Made by a program: the position numbers and the translations under genes
DNA from: Ricordea florida
Lineage: Eukaryota; Cnidaria; Anthozoa; Corallimorpharia; Ricordeidae
NCBI GenBank assembly: GCA_949710005.1
Contig: OX453279.1
Coordinates: 13,318,578 to 13,382,577 of the forward strand
Reading direction: 5' to 3'
DNA: 64,000 bases
Notes under the pieces: generated by a model
The model's database searches: none
Told to the model about the DNA's origin: nothing
What the model saw: only the letters and a program-made list of their open reading frames with translations
In this document: one piece after another, positions 24,786 to 36,720 of the stretch
How the letters are laid out: every line of letters begins with the position of its first letter
Numbering within the stretch: the stretch's first letter is position 1

Positions 24786-27700
24786 TGTAGTAAGTGTAGT
24801 AGCTGTAGTAAGTGTAGTAGATGTACCAAGTGTAGTAGCTGTAGTAAAAGTAGTAAGATTAGTAGTTCAATGTGGTAAGTGTAGAGGTGTAGTAGCTTAA
24901 GTAAGTGCAGTAGCTGTAGTAAGTTTAGTAGCTGCAGTAAATGTAGTATCTGTAGTAATTGTAGTAAGTGTAGTAGCTGTAGTAAGTAAAGTGAGAGTAG
25001 TAGTTGTAGTAATTGTAGTAAGTGTTGTAATTGTAGTAGCTGTAGAAAGTATAATAAGTGTAGGAAGTGTAGTATCTGTAGTTACTGTTGTAAGTGTAGT
25101 ATTTGTAATAAGTGTAGGAAGTTTAGTAGCTATAGTATGTGTAGTATTTGTAGAAAGTGTAGTAGCTGTAGTAAGTAAAGTAGCTGTAGAAAGTGTAGTA
25201 ATTGTACTAGCTGTGGTCAGTGTAATCAGTGTAGTAAGTTTAGTATGTGCAGTAAGTCTGGTTGCAATCGTAAGTGTTGTACTGTAGTTAGTGTAGTAGT
25301 TGTATTAGCTGTAGTAAGTGTAGTAGTTGTAGTAAGTGTTGTTGCTAAAGTAAGTGTGGTATGTGTATTAACTGTAGTAAGTGTAGTAGCTGTAGTCGTT
25401 GTACTAAGTGTAGTAGCTGTAGTAAGTAAGTGTAGCAGCTGTAGTCAGTGTAGTAAGTGTGGTAATTGTAGTAGCTGTAGAAAGTATAATAAGTTGAGTA
25501 AGTGTAGTATCTGTACTTACTGTTGTAAGTGTAGTATTTGTAGTAAGTGTTGGAAGTTTAGTAGCTATAGTAAATGTAGTACTTGTAGGAAGTGTAATAG
25601 CTGTAGTAAGTAAAGTTGCCGTAGTAAGTGTAGTAGCTGTAGTAAGTGTAGTAGCGCTTGTAAGTGTAGTAGCGTTTGTAACTGTAGTAGCTTTTGTAAG
25701 TGTAGTAAGTGAAGTAGCTGTAGTAAGTCTAGTTGCTGTAGTAAGTAGGTGTAGCAGCTGTATTCAGTGTAGTAAATGTAGTAACTTTAGTAAGTGTAGA
25801 ACCATTAGTAGCTGCAATAAATGTAGTAAATGTAGTTACTGAAGAAAGGGTAGTAGCAGCTGTAGCAGCTGTAGTTAGTGGAGTAAGTTTAGTAGCTGTA
25901 AGAAGTGTAGTAGCATTAGTAAAAGTAGTAATTGTAGTAGCTGTAGTAAGTGTATTAGCTGTAGTAAGTGTTATAAGTGTAGTAGCTGAAAAAAAGTGTA
26001 GTAGCTGTAGCAAGTGTAGTAGCTGTAGTAAGTGTAATAAGTGTAGTAGCTGAAATAAGTGCAGTAGATGAAGTAAGTGGATTAGCTGTAAGAAGTGTAG
26101 TAGCTCTAGTAAGTGTAGTAAGTGTAATAGCTTAATGGAGTAAATGTAGTAGCTGTGGTACGTGTAGTAAGTATAGTAGCTGTAGTAAGAGTCTTAGCTG
26201 TCGTAAGAGTAGTAGCTGCAGTAGGTGTAGTAAGTGTAGTAGCTTAATGTAGTAAGTGTAGTAGCTGGAGTAAGTGTAGTAAATGCAGTAGCAGTAGTAA
26301 GTGTAGTACGTGTAGTAGCTGTAGTAAGTGGAGTAGCTGTAGTAAGTGTAGTAGCTGTATTTAATGTAGTAGCTGTAGTTACTTTAGTAAGTGTTGTATC
26401 TGTAGTAAGTGTAGTAAGTTTAGTAGCTTTAGTAAGTCTAGTAGCTGTAGTAAGCGTGGTAGCTGTAGTAAGTAAAGTAGGTGTAGAAAGAGTAGCAGCT
26501 TTAGTAAGTGTAGGAAGTGTAGTAGCTGTAGTAAAAGTAGTTAGTGTAGTAGCTGTAGTAATTGTAGTAAGTCTAGTAGCTGTACTAAATGTGGCAAGTT
26601 TAGTACGTTTAGTTATTGTAGTAGCGTTAGTCAGTGTAGTAAGTGGAGTAAATTTAGTAAGTGTAATAAGTTTAGTAGCTGCAGTAGCTGTAGTAGCTGT
26701 GAAGATGCTGTAGTAACTGTGGTACCTGCACTAAATGTAGTAAGTGTAGTAGCTGTAGTAAGTGTAGTAAGTGTAGTAGCTGGAGTAAGTGTAGTAAGTG
26801 TTGTAAGAGTAGTAAGTGTAATAGCTGTAGTAAGTGTAGTAAGTGTAGTAGCTGTATTAAGTGTAGTAAGAGTAGTAGCTGTAGAAAGTGTAGTAGCTGT
26901 AGTATGTTAAGTAGCTCTAGTAAAAGTAGTAATTGTAGTAGCTGTAGTAGGAGTAGTACCTGTAGTAAGTGTAGTAAGAGTAGTAGCAATAGTAAGTGTA
27001 GTACCTGTAGTAAGTGTAGTAGCTCTAGTACTTGTTGTGGCTGTAGTCAGTGTAGTAAATGTAGTAAGTTTAGTAGCTGTAGTAGCCGTAGTAAGTGTAG
27101 TACCTGTAGTAGCCTTAGTAAGTGTATTGGCTGTAGTAAGTGTAGTAGCTGTAGTAAGTGTAGTAAGTGGAATAGATGTAGTAAGTGTAGTAGCTGTAGT
27201 AAGTGTATTAGCTGTAGTAAGTATAGTACGTGTAATAGCTCAATGGAGTAAATGTAGTATCTGTGGTAAGTGTGGTAAGTGTAGTAGCTGTAGTAATTGT
27301 AGTAGCTGTAGTCAGTTTAGTAAGTGTAATAAGTTTAGTAGTAAGTTTACTAGCTGTAGTAGCTGTAGAAGTATAGTAGCTGTTGTAAGTGTAGTAAGTG
27401 TAGTAGCTCTAGTAAGTGTAGTAGCTGTTGTAAGTGTAGTAGATGTAGTAAGTGTAATAAATGTAGTAAGTTTTATAGCTGTGATAAGTGTAGTAAGTGT
27501 AATAGATGTAGTAAGTGAAGTAGCTGTAGTAAGTGTAGTAGCTGTAGTAAGTGTAGTAAGTTTTTTAGCTTAATGTTGTTAGTGTTTTAGCTGTAGTAAG
27601 TAGATTCGCTGTAGTAAATGTAGTTGTCGTCGTAAGTGTAGTAGGTGTAGTAGCTGTAGTAACTATAGTAGCTGTAGTAAATGTAGTAAATGTAGTAAGT

Positions 27701-28452
27701 GTAGTAGCTGTAGTAAGTGTAGTAGTCGTATTAAGTAAAGTAGCTTTAGTAAGTGTAGTAGCTGTAGTAAGTATAGTAAGTGGAGTAGTTCAATGTAGTA
27801 AGTGTAGTAGCTGTAGTAAGTGTATTAAGTGTAGTAGCTGCAGTAAGTGTAGTAAGTGTTGTAGCTCTAGTAACTGTAGTAAGTTTAGTTACTGTAGTAA
27901 GTGTAGTATCTGTAGAAAGTGTAGTTTGTGTTGTAGCTGTAGCAAGTGTAGCTGCTGTAGGAAGTGTAGTAAGTGTAGTATCTGTAGTACGTTAAGTAAG
28001 TGTAGTAGCTGAAGTAAGTGTAGTAAATGTAGTAGCTCTAGTAAGTGTAGTAAGTGTAGTTACTGTAGATGGTATAGTAGCTTTAAGAGCTGTAGTAAGT
28101 GTAGTAGCATTAGTAAGTGTCGTAGCTGTAGTAAGTGTAATAAGCGTAGTATTTTTAGTAAGTGCAGTAGCTGCTGTAAGTGTAGTTATTGTAGTAGCTG
28201 TATTAAGTGAAGTATCTGTAGTAAGTGTAGTAGCTGTAGTAAGTGTAGTAAGTGTAGTACTTGTAGTGGCTGTAGTAAACATACTAAGTGTAGTAAGTGT
28301 AGTAGCTGTAGTAACTGTAGTAGCTGTAGTAAGTTTAGTAGCTGTAGTAAGTGTTGTAGCTGTAGTAAGTGTAGTAACTGTAGTAGCTGTAGTAAATGTA
28401 ATAGCTATGTAAGTGTAGTATCTGTAGTAAGTCTAGTAGCTGTAGTAAATGT
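24778..28452 (+). repeat. Satellite A array, forward, between hairpin and LINE (copy 1)
   Basis: About 3.7 kb of forward satellite A with the usual GTAGTAAGT/GTAGTAGCT units and block-specific variants such as GCTCAATGGAGTAAATG at about 27240. It ends abruptly at GTAGTAAATGT, where the LINE fragment begins. No gene is visible. Confidence 0.95.
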
Positions 28453-29116
28453 ATCACTGAAACAAATTATTTAGCTTTTTGCGGGCTGTTATCCGTTTCA
28501 AAACAAAAAGCTAAAGTACGCTTATGCAACAATACAAATATACAATACGAAAGCTTTTATACCAAATTTATGAAAGCAAGTAAACCAAGCAGACAGGCCT
28601 ATAAAAAAATAACTGGTCTTAAACAAAGGTGTCCAACTAATAGTCAAGAAAAGTTGGCTAGGGATTGTGCATGTAAGGGGTGTTGCGTACCAGCTATCTT
28701 TCCAGTGTACAAGATCTACAAAACTAATTGTATTTCAATTTAAATTGCTGCATAGACGATTGGCAACTAATGACTTTCGTAAAAAAGTAGGAATAAAAGA
28801 TAACGATCTTTGTAGTTTCTGCAAAATTGAGAAAGAAAGCCTAATTCATCTTTTCTGGTCCTGTAGAGTTGTCTCTACTTTCTGGCAAAGCTTTAAGAAG
28901 CTTCTTGTAAGTCAAAATCTTGCCTTGAGAACATACAACCTTTCTTTAAATACAGTTTTAGGTCTAAGGCCAGATACATCAAAGAATAAACAGAAACTTA
29001 ATTTTAATCTTCTTGTAGCGAGATATTATATATGGTCCTGTAGGACACGCAACTTGTCCCCTGAAGTGAGACATTTCTCTGTCTTTCTGGCGTGTTACAA
29101 CAGCCTCAAAACTTGA
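28453..29116 (+). pseudogene. Non-LTR retrotransposon ORF2, C-terminal fragment, frameshifted (copy 1)
   Basis: This is the decayed 3' end of a LINE reverse transcriptase gene. One frame runs from 28453, and a homologous but shifted frame ends at TGA 29114-29116. The first part contains FCGLLSVS and ASKPSRQAYKKI, typical of the segment after the polymerase core. The second part contains QLSFQCTRSTKL and FKLLHRRLATNDF, then the zinc-knuckle C-x2-C-x8-H-x4-C (LCSFCK to HLFWSC), which fits the zf-RVT family found downstream of LINE reverse transcriptases. The catalytic domain and endonuclease are absent. Compared with the copy at 61787, a 20-bp deletion near 28674, flanked by GG on both sides, shifts the frame. 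The element is 5'-truncated, as LINE insertions often are, and sits inside satellite A. It cannot encode a working protein. The family assignment is firm; the clade (CR1/L2/Jockey-like) is inferred. Confidence 0.88.
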
Positions 29117-29387
29117 GCAGCGTCACATGATAATCTTTAGAATTCTAAGAGGGTGATAATTAAAAATTGAACGTATATACCAACAAGCAACTGCTAAAAA
29201 AGAAAGTAAACGAACAAACAAAGAAAACCCCAAGGCTAACACGTGTATTGTATGTAAGTAGTAACTAGCTTTTTAAATTAATTAATTAATTAATACAATG
29301 TAACATATTGTAGTGTAAGTAATATCAATAGGTGTAGTAAGTAATTGTATTGTATTGTTGAGACAAATAAAGATTGAAAAAAAAAAA
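29117..29387 (+). mobile_element. LINE 3' untranslated region and poly(A) tail, copy 1
   Basis: The 3' UTR of the LINE runs from the stop codon to an 11-base A tract at 29377-29387, after which satellite A resumes. It contains satellite-like words: GTAAGTAGTAACTAGCT at 29254-29270 and GTGTAGTAAGTAATTG at 29332-29347. A short ATTA microsatellite at 29278-29294 differs in length between copies. No clear target-site duplication can be assigned because both flanks are satellite. Confidence 0.85.
29366..29371 (+). promoter_or_regulatory. Polyadenylation signal AATAAA of the LINE, copy 1
   Basis: A canonical AATAAA lies 6 bases before the A tract. That spacing is short but compatible with a retrotransposed, polyadenylated 3' end. 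Confidence 0.7.
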
Positions 29388-30649
29388 GTGTAGTAAGCGT
29401 AGTAGTTGTAGTAAGTGTAGTTTGTGTAGTAAGTGTAGTAAGTGTAGTAAGTGTAGTAGCTGTAGTAAGTTTAGTTAATGTAGTAGCTGTAGTAAGTGTA
29501 CTATCCTTGGAAAGTGTAGAAGCTCTGGCAAGTGTAGAAAGTGTAGTACCTTTGGTAAATGTAGTAGCTGTAGTAAGTGTAGTAGCTGTAGTAAGTGTAG
29601 TAGCTGTAGTAAGTGTAGTAAGTTTAGTAGCTGTAGTAAGTGTAGCATGTGTAGAAGCTGTAGTAAGTGTAGTAGCTGTAGTAAGTCTAGTAGCTGTAGT
29701 AAGTGTAGTAGCTGTGGTAAGTGTAGTAGCTGTAGCAAGTGTAGTAAGTGTAGTAACTTTAGTAAGTGCAGTAGCTGCTGTAAGTGTAGTTATTGTAGTA
29801 GCTGTATTAAGTGAAGTATCTGTAGTAAGTGTAGTAGCTGTAGTAAGTGTAGTAAGTGTAGTACTTGTAGTGGCTGTAGTAAACATAGTAAGTGTAGTAA
29901 GTGTAGTAGTTGTAGTAACTGTAGTAGCTGTAGTAACTGTAGTAGCTGTAGTAAGAGTAGTAGCTGTAGTAAGTGTAGTAGCTCTATTAAGTATAGTTAA
30001 TGTAGTAGCTGTAGTAAGTGTACTATCCTTGGAAAGTGTAGTAGCTCTGGCAAGTTTAGTAAGTGTAGCACCTTTGGTAAATATAGTAGCTGTAGTAAGT
30101 GTAGTAGCGTTAGTAAGTGTAGTAAGTTTAGTAGCTGTAGTAAGTGTAGCATCTGTAGGAGCTGTAGTAAGTGTAGTAGCTGTAGTAAGTCTAGTAGCTG
30201 TAGTAAGTGTAGTAGCCGTGGTAAGTGTTGTATCTGTAGCAAGTGTAGTAAGTGTAGTAACTTTATTAAGTGCAGTAGGTGCTGTGAGAGTAGTTATTGT
30301 AGTAGCTGTATTAAGTAAAGTATCTGTAGTAAGTGTAGTAGCTGTAGTAAGTGTAATACTTGTAGTGGCTGTAGTAAACATAGTAAGTGTAGTAAGTGTA
30401 GTAAGTGTAGTAGCTGTAGTAACTGTAGTAGCTGTAGTAAGTGTAGTAACTGTAAGTGTAATATCTATGTAAGTGTAGTATCTGTAGTAAGTCTAGTAGC
30501 TGTAGTAAATGTAGTAAGTTTAGTAAATGTAGTAATTCTAGTAATTGTAGTAAGTGTAGTAACTGTTGTCAGTGTAGTATCTGTAGTAAGTGTAGTAAGT
30601 GTAGTAGCAGTTGAAAGTGTAGTAGCTGTAGTAAGTGCAGTAAGTGTAG

Positions 30650-33600
30650 TAGCTGGAATAAGTGTAGTAACTGTAATAGATGTTGTAATTGTAGTAGATG
30701 TAGTAAGCGTAGAGCAGTAGTAAGTGTAGTAGCTGTAATAAGTGTAGTAAGTTAAGTAAGTGTAGTAGGTCAAGTAGCTATAGTAGCTGTAGTAATTGCA
30801 GTATCTGTAATAGCTGTAGTAAGTGTAATATTTGTTGTAAGTTTAGTAGCTGAAGTAAGTGTAGTAGCTGTAGTAAGTTTTGTATCTGTAGTAGCTGTTG
30901 TAAGTTTAGTAGCTGTAGTAAGTTTAGTAAGTTTAGTAAGTGTAGTAGCTTAATGTAGTAAGTGTAGTAAGTGTAGTAGCTGTAGTAAGTGTTGTAGCTG
31001 TAGTAAGTGTAGTAAGTGTAGTAGCTGTAGTAAGTGTAGTAAGTCTAGTAGCTGTAGTAAGAATAGTAAGTCAAGTAAGTTTAGTAATTGTAGTACTATA
31101 TTAAGTGTATAAAGTGTAGTAGGTTTAGTAAGTGTAATAAGTTTGGTAGCTGTAGTAGCTGTAGTAAGTGTAGCATCTGTAGGAGCTGTAGTAAGTGTAG
31201 TACCATTTGTAAAAGTAGTAGCTGTAGTAAGTGTAGTAGCATTAGTAAGTGTGCTTGCTGTACTAAGTGTAGTAAGCTTAGTAGTTGTAGTAAGTTTAGT
31301 TGGTGTAGTAAGTGTAGTAAGTGTAATAGCTCTGGTAAGTTTAGTTAGTCTAGTAGCTGTAGTAAGTTTACTAGCCTTGCAAAGTGTAGTAGCTCTGGCA
31401 AGTTTAGTAAGTGTAGTACCTTTAGTAAGTGTAGTAGCTGTAGTAAGTGTAGTAGCTGTAGTAAGTGTAGTAACTGTAGTAGCTGTAGTAAGTGTAATAG
31501 CTATGTAGGTGTAGTATCTGTAGTAAGTCTAGTAGCTGAAGTAAATGTAGTAAGTGTAGTAAGTGTAGTAATTATAGTAATTGTAGTAATTGTAGTAGCT
31601 GTAGTAAGTGTAGTAGCTGAAGAAAGTGTAGTAAATGTACTAAGTGTAGTTAGATTAGTAGCTATAGAAGCTGTAGTAAGTGTAGTAGCATTAGTAAGTG
31701 TAGTAGCTGTAATAAGTGTAGTAACTGTAATAGATGTTGTAATTGTAGTAGATGTAGAAAGCGTAGTAGTAGTAGTAAGTGTTGTAGCTATAGTAGGTGT
31801 GGTAGCCGTAGTAAGTGTAGTAATTGTAGTAGCTGGATTAAGTGTAGTATCGTAGTAAGGTTAGTAGCTGTAGGAAGTGTAATAAGTGTAGTAAGTTTAG
31901 TAACTGTAGCAGCTGTAGTAAGTGTAAAATCTGCGTAAGTGTAATATCTGTAGTAACTGCAGTAGCTGTAGTAAGTGTAATAAGTGTAGCAAGTGTCGTA
32001 ATATTAGTATCTCAAGAAACTGTAGTAAGTGTAATATCTGTAGTAGGTGTAGTAGGTGTAGTTGCTATACTAAGTGTATTAGCTGTAGTCAGTGTAGTAG
32101 CTGTAGTAATTGTAGTAGCTGCAGTAAGTTTAGTAAGTGTAGTAGCTGTAGTAAGTGTAGTAGCATTAGTAAGTGTAGTAGCTGTCGTAAGTTCAGTAAG
32201 TATAGTAAGTGTAGCAGCTGTAGTCAGTGTAGTAAGTGTAGTAATTGTAGTAGCTGTAGAAAGTATAATAAGTGTAGTAAGTGTAGTATCTGTAGTTACT
32301 GTTGTAAGTGTAGCATTTGTAGTAAGTGTAGGAAGTTTAGTAGCTATAGTAAGTGTAGTATTTGTAGGAAGTATAGTAGCTGTAGTAAGTAACGTAGCTG
32401 TAGTAAGTGTCATAGCTGTAGTAAGTGTAGTAGCGCTTGTAAGTGTAGTAGCTTTTGTAATTGTAGTAAGTGAAGTAGCTGTAGTAAGTCTAGTAACTGT
32501 AGTAAGTAAGTGTAGCAGCTGTTGTTGGTGAAGTAAGTGTAGTAACTTTAGTAAGTGTAGAACCTTTAGTAGCTGCAATAAGTGTAGTAAGTTTAGTAAC
32601 TTAAGAAAGGGTAGTAGCTGTAGTAAGAGTAGTAGCTGTAGTAAGTGCAGCAGCTGTAGTTAGTGTAGTAAGTTCAGTAGCTGTAGGAAGTGTAGTTGCT
32701 GTAGTAAAAGTAGTAATTGTAGTAGCTCTAGTAAGTGTAGTAGCTGTAGTAAGTGTAGTAAGTTTAGTAGCTGTAGTAAGTTTAGCATGTGTAGGAGTTG
32801 TAGTAAGTGTAGTAGCTGTAGTAAGTCTAGTAGCTGTAGTAAGTGTAGTAGCTGTTGTAAGTGTAGTAGCTGTAGCAAGTGTAGTAAGTGTAGTAGCATT
32901 AGTAAGTGTAGTAGCTGTAATAAGTGTAGTAACTGTAATAGATGTTGTAATTGTAGTAGATGTAGTAAGCGTACAGCAGTAGTAAGTGTAGTAGCTGTAA
33001 TAAGTGTAGTAAGTTAAGTAAGTGTAGTAGGTCAAGTAGCTCTAGTAGCTGTAGTAAGTGCAGTATCTGTAATAGCTGTAGTAAGTGTAATATTTGTTGT
33101 AAGTTTAGTAGCTGAAGTAAGTGTAGTAGCTGTAGTAAGTTTTGTATCTGTAGTAGCTGTTGTAAGTGTAGTAGCTGTAGTAAGTTTAGTAAGTGTAGTA
33201 AGTGTAGTAGCTTAATGTAGTAAGTGTAGTAAGTGTAGTAGCTGTAGTAAGTGTTGTAGCTGTAGTAAGTGTAGTAAGTGTACTAGCTGTAGTAAGTGTA
33301 GTAAGTCTAGTAGCTGTAGTAAGAATAGTAGGTAAAGTAAGTTTAGTAATTGTAGTACTATATTAAGTGTATAAAGTGTAGTAGGTTTAGTAAGTGTAAA
33401 AAGTTTAGTAGCTGTAGTAGCTGTAGTAAGTGTAGCATCTGTAGGAGCTGTAGTAAGTGTAGTAGCTGTTGTAAAAGTAGTAGCTGTAGTAAGTGTAGTA
33501 GCATTAGTAAGTGTGCTTGCTGTACTAAGTGTAGTAAGCTTAGTAGTTGTAGTAAGTTTAGTTGGTGTAGTAAGTGTAGTAATTGTAATAGCTCTGGTAA

Positions 33601-35100
33601 GTTTAGTTAGACTAGTAGCTGTAGTAAGTTTACTAGCCTTGCAAAGTGTAGTAGCTCTGGCAAGTGTAGTAAGTGTAGTACCTTTAGTAAGTGTAGTAGC
33701 TGTAGTAAGTGTAGTAGCTGTAGTAAGTGTAGTAAGTTTAGTGAGTGTAGTATCTGTTGTAACTGAAGTAAGTGTAGTATCTGTAGTAAGTGTAGTAAGT
33801 ATAGTAGCTGTAGTAAGTGTAGTAGTTATAGTAAGTGTAGTAGCTGTAGTAAGTGTAGTAGCTGTAGTAAGTGTAGTAACTGTAGTAGCTGTAGTAAGTG
33901 TAATAGCCATGTAAGTGTAGTATCTGTAGTAAGTCTAGTAGCTGAAGTAAATGTAGTAAGTGTAGTAAGTGTAGTAATTATAGTAATTGTAGTAATTGTA
34001 GTAGCTGTAGTAAGTGTAGTAGCTGAAGTAAGTGTAGTAAATGTACTAAGTGTAGTTAGATTAGTAGCTATAGAAGCTGTAGTAAGTGTAGTAGCATTAG
34101 TAAGTGTAGTAGCTGTAATAAGTGTAGTAACTGTAATAGATGTTGTAATTGTAGTAGATGTAGAAAGCGTAGTAGTAGTAGTAAGTGTTGTAGCTATAGT
34201 AGGTGTAGTAGCCGTAGTAAGTGTAGTAATTGTAGTAGCTGGATTAAGTGTAGTATCGTAGTAAGGTTAGTAGCTGTAGGAAGTGTAATAAGTGTAGTAA
34301 GTTTAGTAACTGTAGCAGCTGTAGTAAGTGTAAAATCTGCGTAAGTGTAATATCTGTAGTAACTGCAGTAGCTGTAGTAAGTGTAATAAGTGTAGCAAGT
34401 GTCGTAATATTAGTATCTCAAGAAACTGTAGTAAGTGTAATATCTGTAGTAGGTGTAGTAGGTGTAGTTGCTATAGTAAGTGTATTAGCTGTAGTCAGTG
34501 TAGTAGCTGTAGTAATTGTAGTAGCTGCAGTAAGTTTAGTAAGTGTAGTAGCTGTAGTAAGTGTAGTAGCATTAGTAAGTGTAGTAGCTGTCGTAAGTGC
34601 AGTAAGTATAGTAAGTGTAGCAGCTGTAGTCAGTGTAGTAAGTGTAGTAATTGTAGTAGCTGTAGAAAGTATAATAAGTAAAGTAAGTGTAGTATATTTA
34701 GTTACTGTTGTAAGTGTAGCATTTGTAGTAAGTGTAGGAAGTTTAGTAGCTATAGTAAGTGTAGTATTTGTAGGAAGTATAGTAGCTGTAGTAAGTAACG
34801 TAGCTGTAGTATTTGTCATAGCTGTAGTACGTGTAGTAGCTTTTGTAATTGTAGTAAGTGAAGTAGCTGTAGTAAGTCTAGTAACTGTAGTAAGTAAGTG
34901 TAGCAGCTGTTGTTGGTGAAGTAAGTGTAGTAACTTTAGTAAGTGTAGAACCTTTAGTAGCTGCAATAAGTGTAGTAAGTTTAGTAACTCAAGAACGGGT
35001 AGTAGCTGTAGTAAGAGTAGTAGCTGTAGTAAGTGTAGCAGCTGTAGTTAGTGTAGTAAGTTTAGTAGCTGTAGGAAGTGTAGTTGCTGTAGTAAAAGTA
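30650..35100 (+). repeat. Tandem pair of about 2.3-kb blocks in satellite A
   Basis: Variant words recur in the same order at an offset of 2,262 bp early in the block (GCGTAGAGCAGTAG 30707 and GCGTACAGCAGTAG 32969; GTACTATATTAAGTG near 31092 and 33354). The offset is about 2,406 bp later (TCTCAAGAAACTG near 32011 and 34417). The change in offset shows a further insertion of about 144 bp in the second member. End points are approximate. Confidence 0.75.
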
Positions 35101-36227
35101 GTAATTGTAGTAGCTCTAGTAAGTGTAGTAGCTGTAGTAAGTGTAATAAGTGTAGTAGCTGAAGGAAGTGTAGTAGCTGTAGTAAGTGTAGTAGCTGTAG
35201 TAAGTGTAATAAGTGTAGTAGCTGAAGTACGTGCAGTAGATGTAGTAAGTGGATTAGCTGTAGTAAGTGTAGTAGCTCTAGTAAGTGTAGTAAGTGTAAT
35301 AGCTCAATGGAGTAAATGTTGTAGCTGTGGTAGGTGAAGTAAGGATAGTAGCTGTAGTAAGTGTCTTAACTGTCATAAGAGTAATAGCTGCAGTAGGTGT
35401 AGTAGCTTAATGTAGTAAGTGTAGTAGCTGTAGTAAGTGTAGTAAATGCTGTAGCTGTAGTAAGTGTAGTACGTGTAGTAGCTGTAGTAAGTGCAGTAGC
35501 TGTAGTAAGTATAGTACCTGTAGTTAATGTAGTAGCTGTTGTTACTGTAGTAAATGTAGTATCTGTAGTAAGTGTAGTAAGTGTAGTAGCTTTAGTAAGT
35601 CTAGTAGCTATAGTAAGTGTGGTAGCTGTAGTAAGTAGTGGTAGTAGGTGTAGAAAGTGTAGAAGCTTTAGTACGTGTAGTAAGTGTAGTAGCTGTAGTA
35701 AGTGTAGTTAGTGTAGTAGCTGTAGTAATTGTAGTAAGTCTAGTAGCTGTACTAAATGTGGCAAGTTTAGTACCTCTAGTTATTGTAGTAGCCTTAGTCA
35801 GTGTAATAAGTTTAGTAGCTGCAGTAGCTGTAGTAAGTATAGCATCTGTAGGAGTGGTAGTAAGAGTAGCAGCTGTGTAGTTGCTGTAGTAACTGTGGTA
35901 CCTGCACTAAGTGTATTAAGTGTAGTAAGTTTAGTAATTGTAGAAACTTTAGTAGCTGCAATAAGTGTAGTAAGTAAAGTAACGGAAGAAAGCGTTTTAG
36001 CTGTAGTAAGAGTAGTAGCTGTAGTAAGTGTAGCTGCTGTATTTAGTGTAGTAAGTGTAGTAGATGTAGGAAGTGTAGCAGCTGTAGTATGTGTAGCGGC
36101 TGAAGTAAGTGTAGTAAGTGTAGTTACTGTAGTAAGTTAGTAGTTGTAGTAAGTGTAGTGCTGTAGTAAGTGTAGTAGATGTAGTAAGTGTAATAACTGT
36201 AGTAGCTGTAGTAAGTGTAGTAGCTGT

Positions 36228-36720
36228 AGTAGGAGTAGTAGCTGTAGTAAGTGTAGTAGCTGTAGTAAGTGTACTAAGTTTAGTAGCTGGAGTAAGTGTA
36301 GTAAGTGTTGTAAGTGTAGTAAGTGTAGTAGCTGTAGTAAGTGTAGTATGTGTAGAAGCTGAAAAAAGTGTAAAGGCTGTAGTAAGAGTAGTAGCTTTAG
36401 TACGTGTAGCAGCTGTAGTTAAAGTAGTAAGTGTAGTAGCTGTAGAAAGTGTAGTAGCTGTAGTACTTGTTGTGGCTGTAGTGTAGTAAGTGTAGTAAGT
36501 TTAGCTGTAGCAAGTGTAGTAGCTGTAGTAGGAGTAGTAGCTGTAGTAAGTGTAGTAGCTGTAGTAAGTGTACTAAGTTTAGTAGCTGGAGTAAGTGTAG
36601 TAAGTGTTGTAAGTGTAGTAAGTGTAGTAGCTGTAGTAAGTGTAGTATGTGTAGAAGCTGAAAAAAGTGTAAAGGCTGTAGTAAGAGTAGTAGCTTTAGT
36701 ACGTGTAGCAGCTGTAGTTA
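36228..36720 (+). repeat. About 300-bp tandem duplication within satellite A, copy 2
   Basis: The variant series beginning TAGGAGTAGTAGCTG, with GTACTAAGTTTAGTAGC and GCTGAAAAAAGTGTAAAGG, occurs twice in succession here. The matching part of copy 1 (about 1.53-1.75 kb) has it once, so the duplication followed the macro-repeat split or was lost in copy 1. Confidence 0.7.

Larger units (their letters stand above)
1..34719 (+). repeat. Macro-repeat copy 1 (order A-M-B-A'-A-L-A)
   Basis: This is the first full copy of a large composite tandem unit. Window position 1 (start of a CATTTGTAGTAAGTG stretch) matches position 34720, and the same order of satellite A, module M, satellite B, inverted A, forward A and LINE fragment then repeats. 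The coordinate offset between copies is 34,719 at the start, 35,459 in M, 35,465 in early B, 32,987 in late B and 33,334 at the LINE. The offset changes mark internal insertions and deletions. The chosen start is arbitrary because the unit is circularly permuted by the window edge. Confidence 0.9.

Noticed and set aside
26904-27251. Cysteine-rich frames (CSSCSK, a Cys every third residue) resembling keratin-associated or metallothionein-like proteins
   Set aside because: This is the SKCSSC frame of the 18-mer. Cysteine spacing follows directly from TGT in the unit, and the frame closes wherever one substitution makes TAG or TGA.
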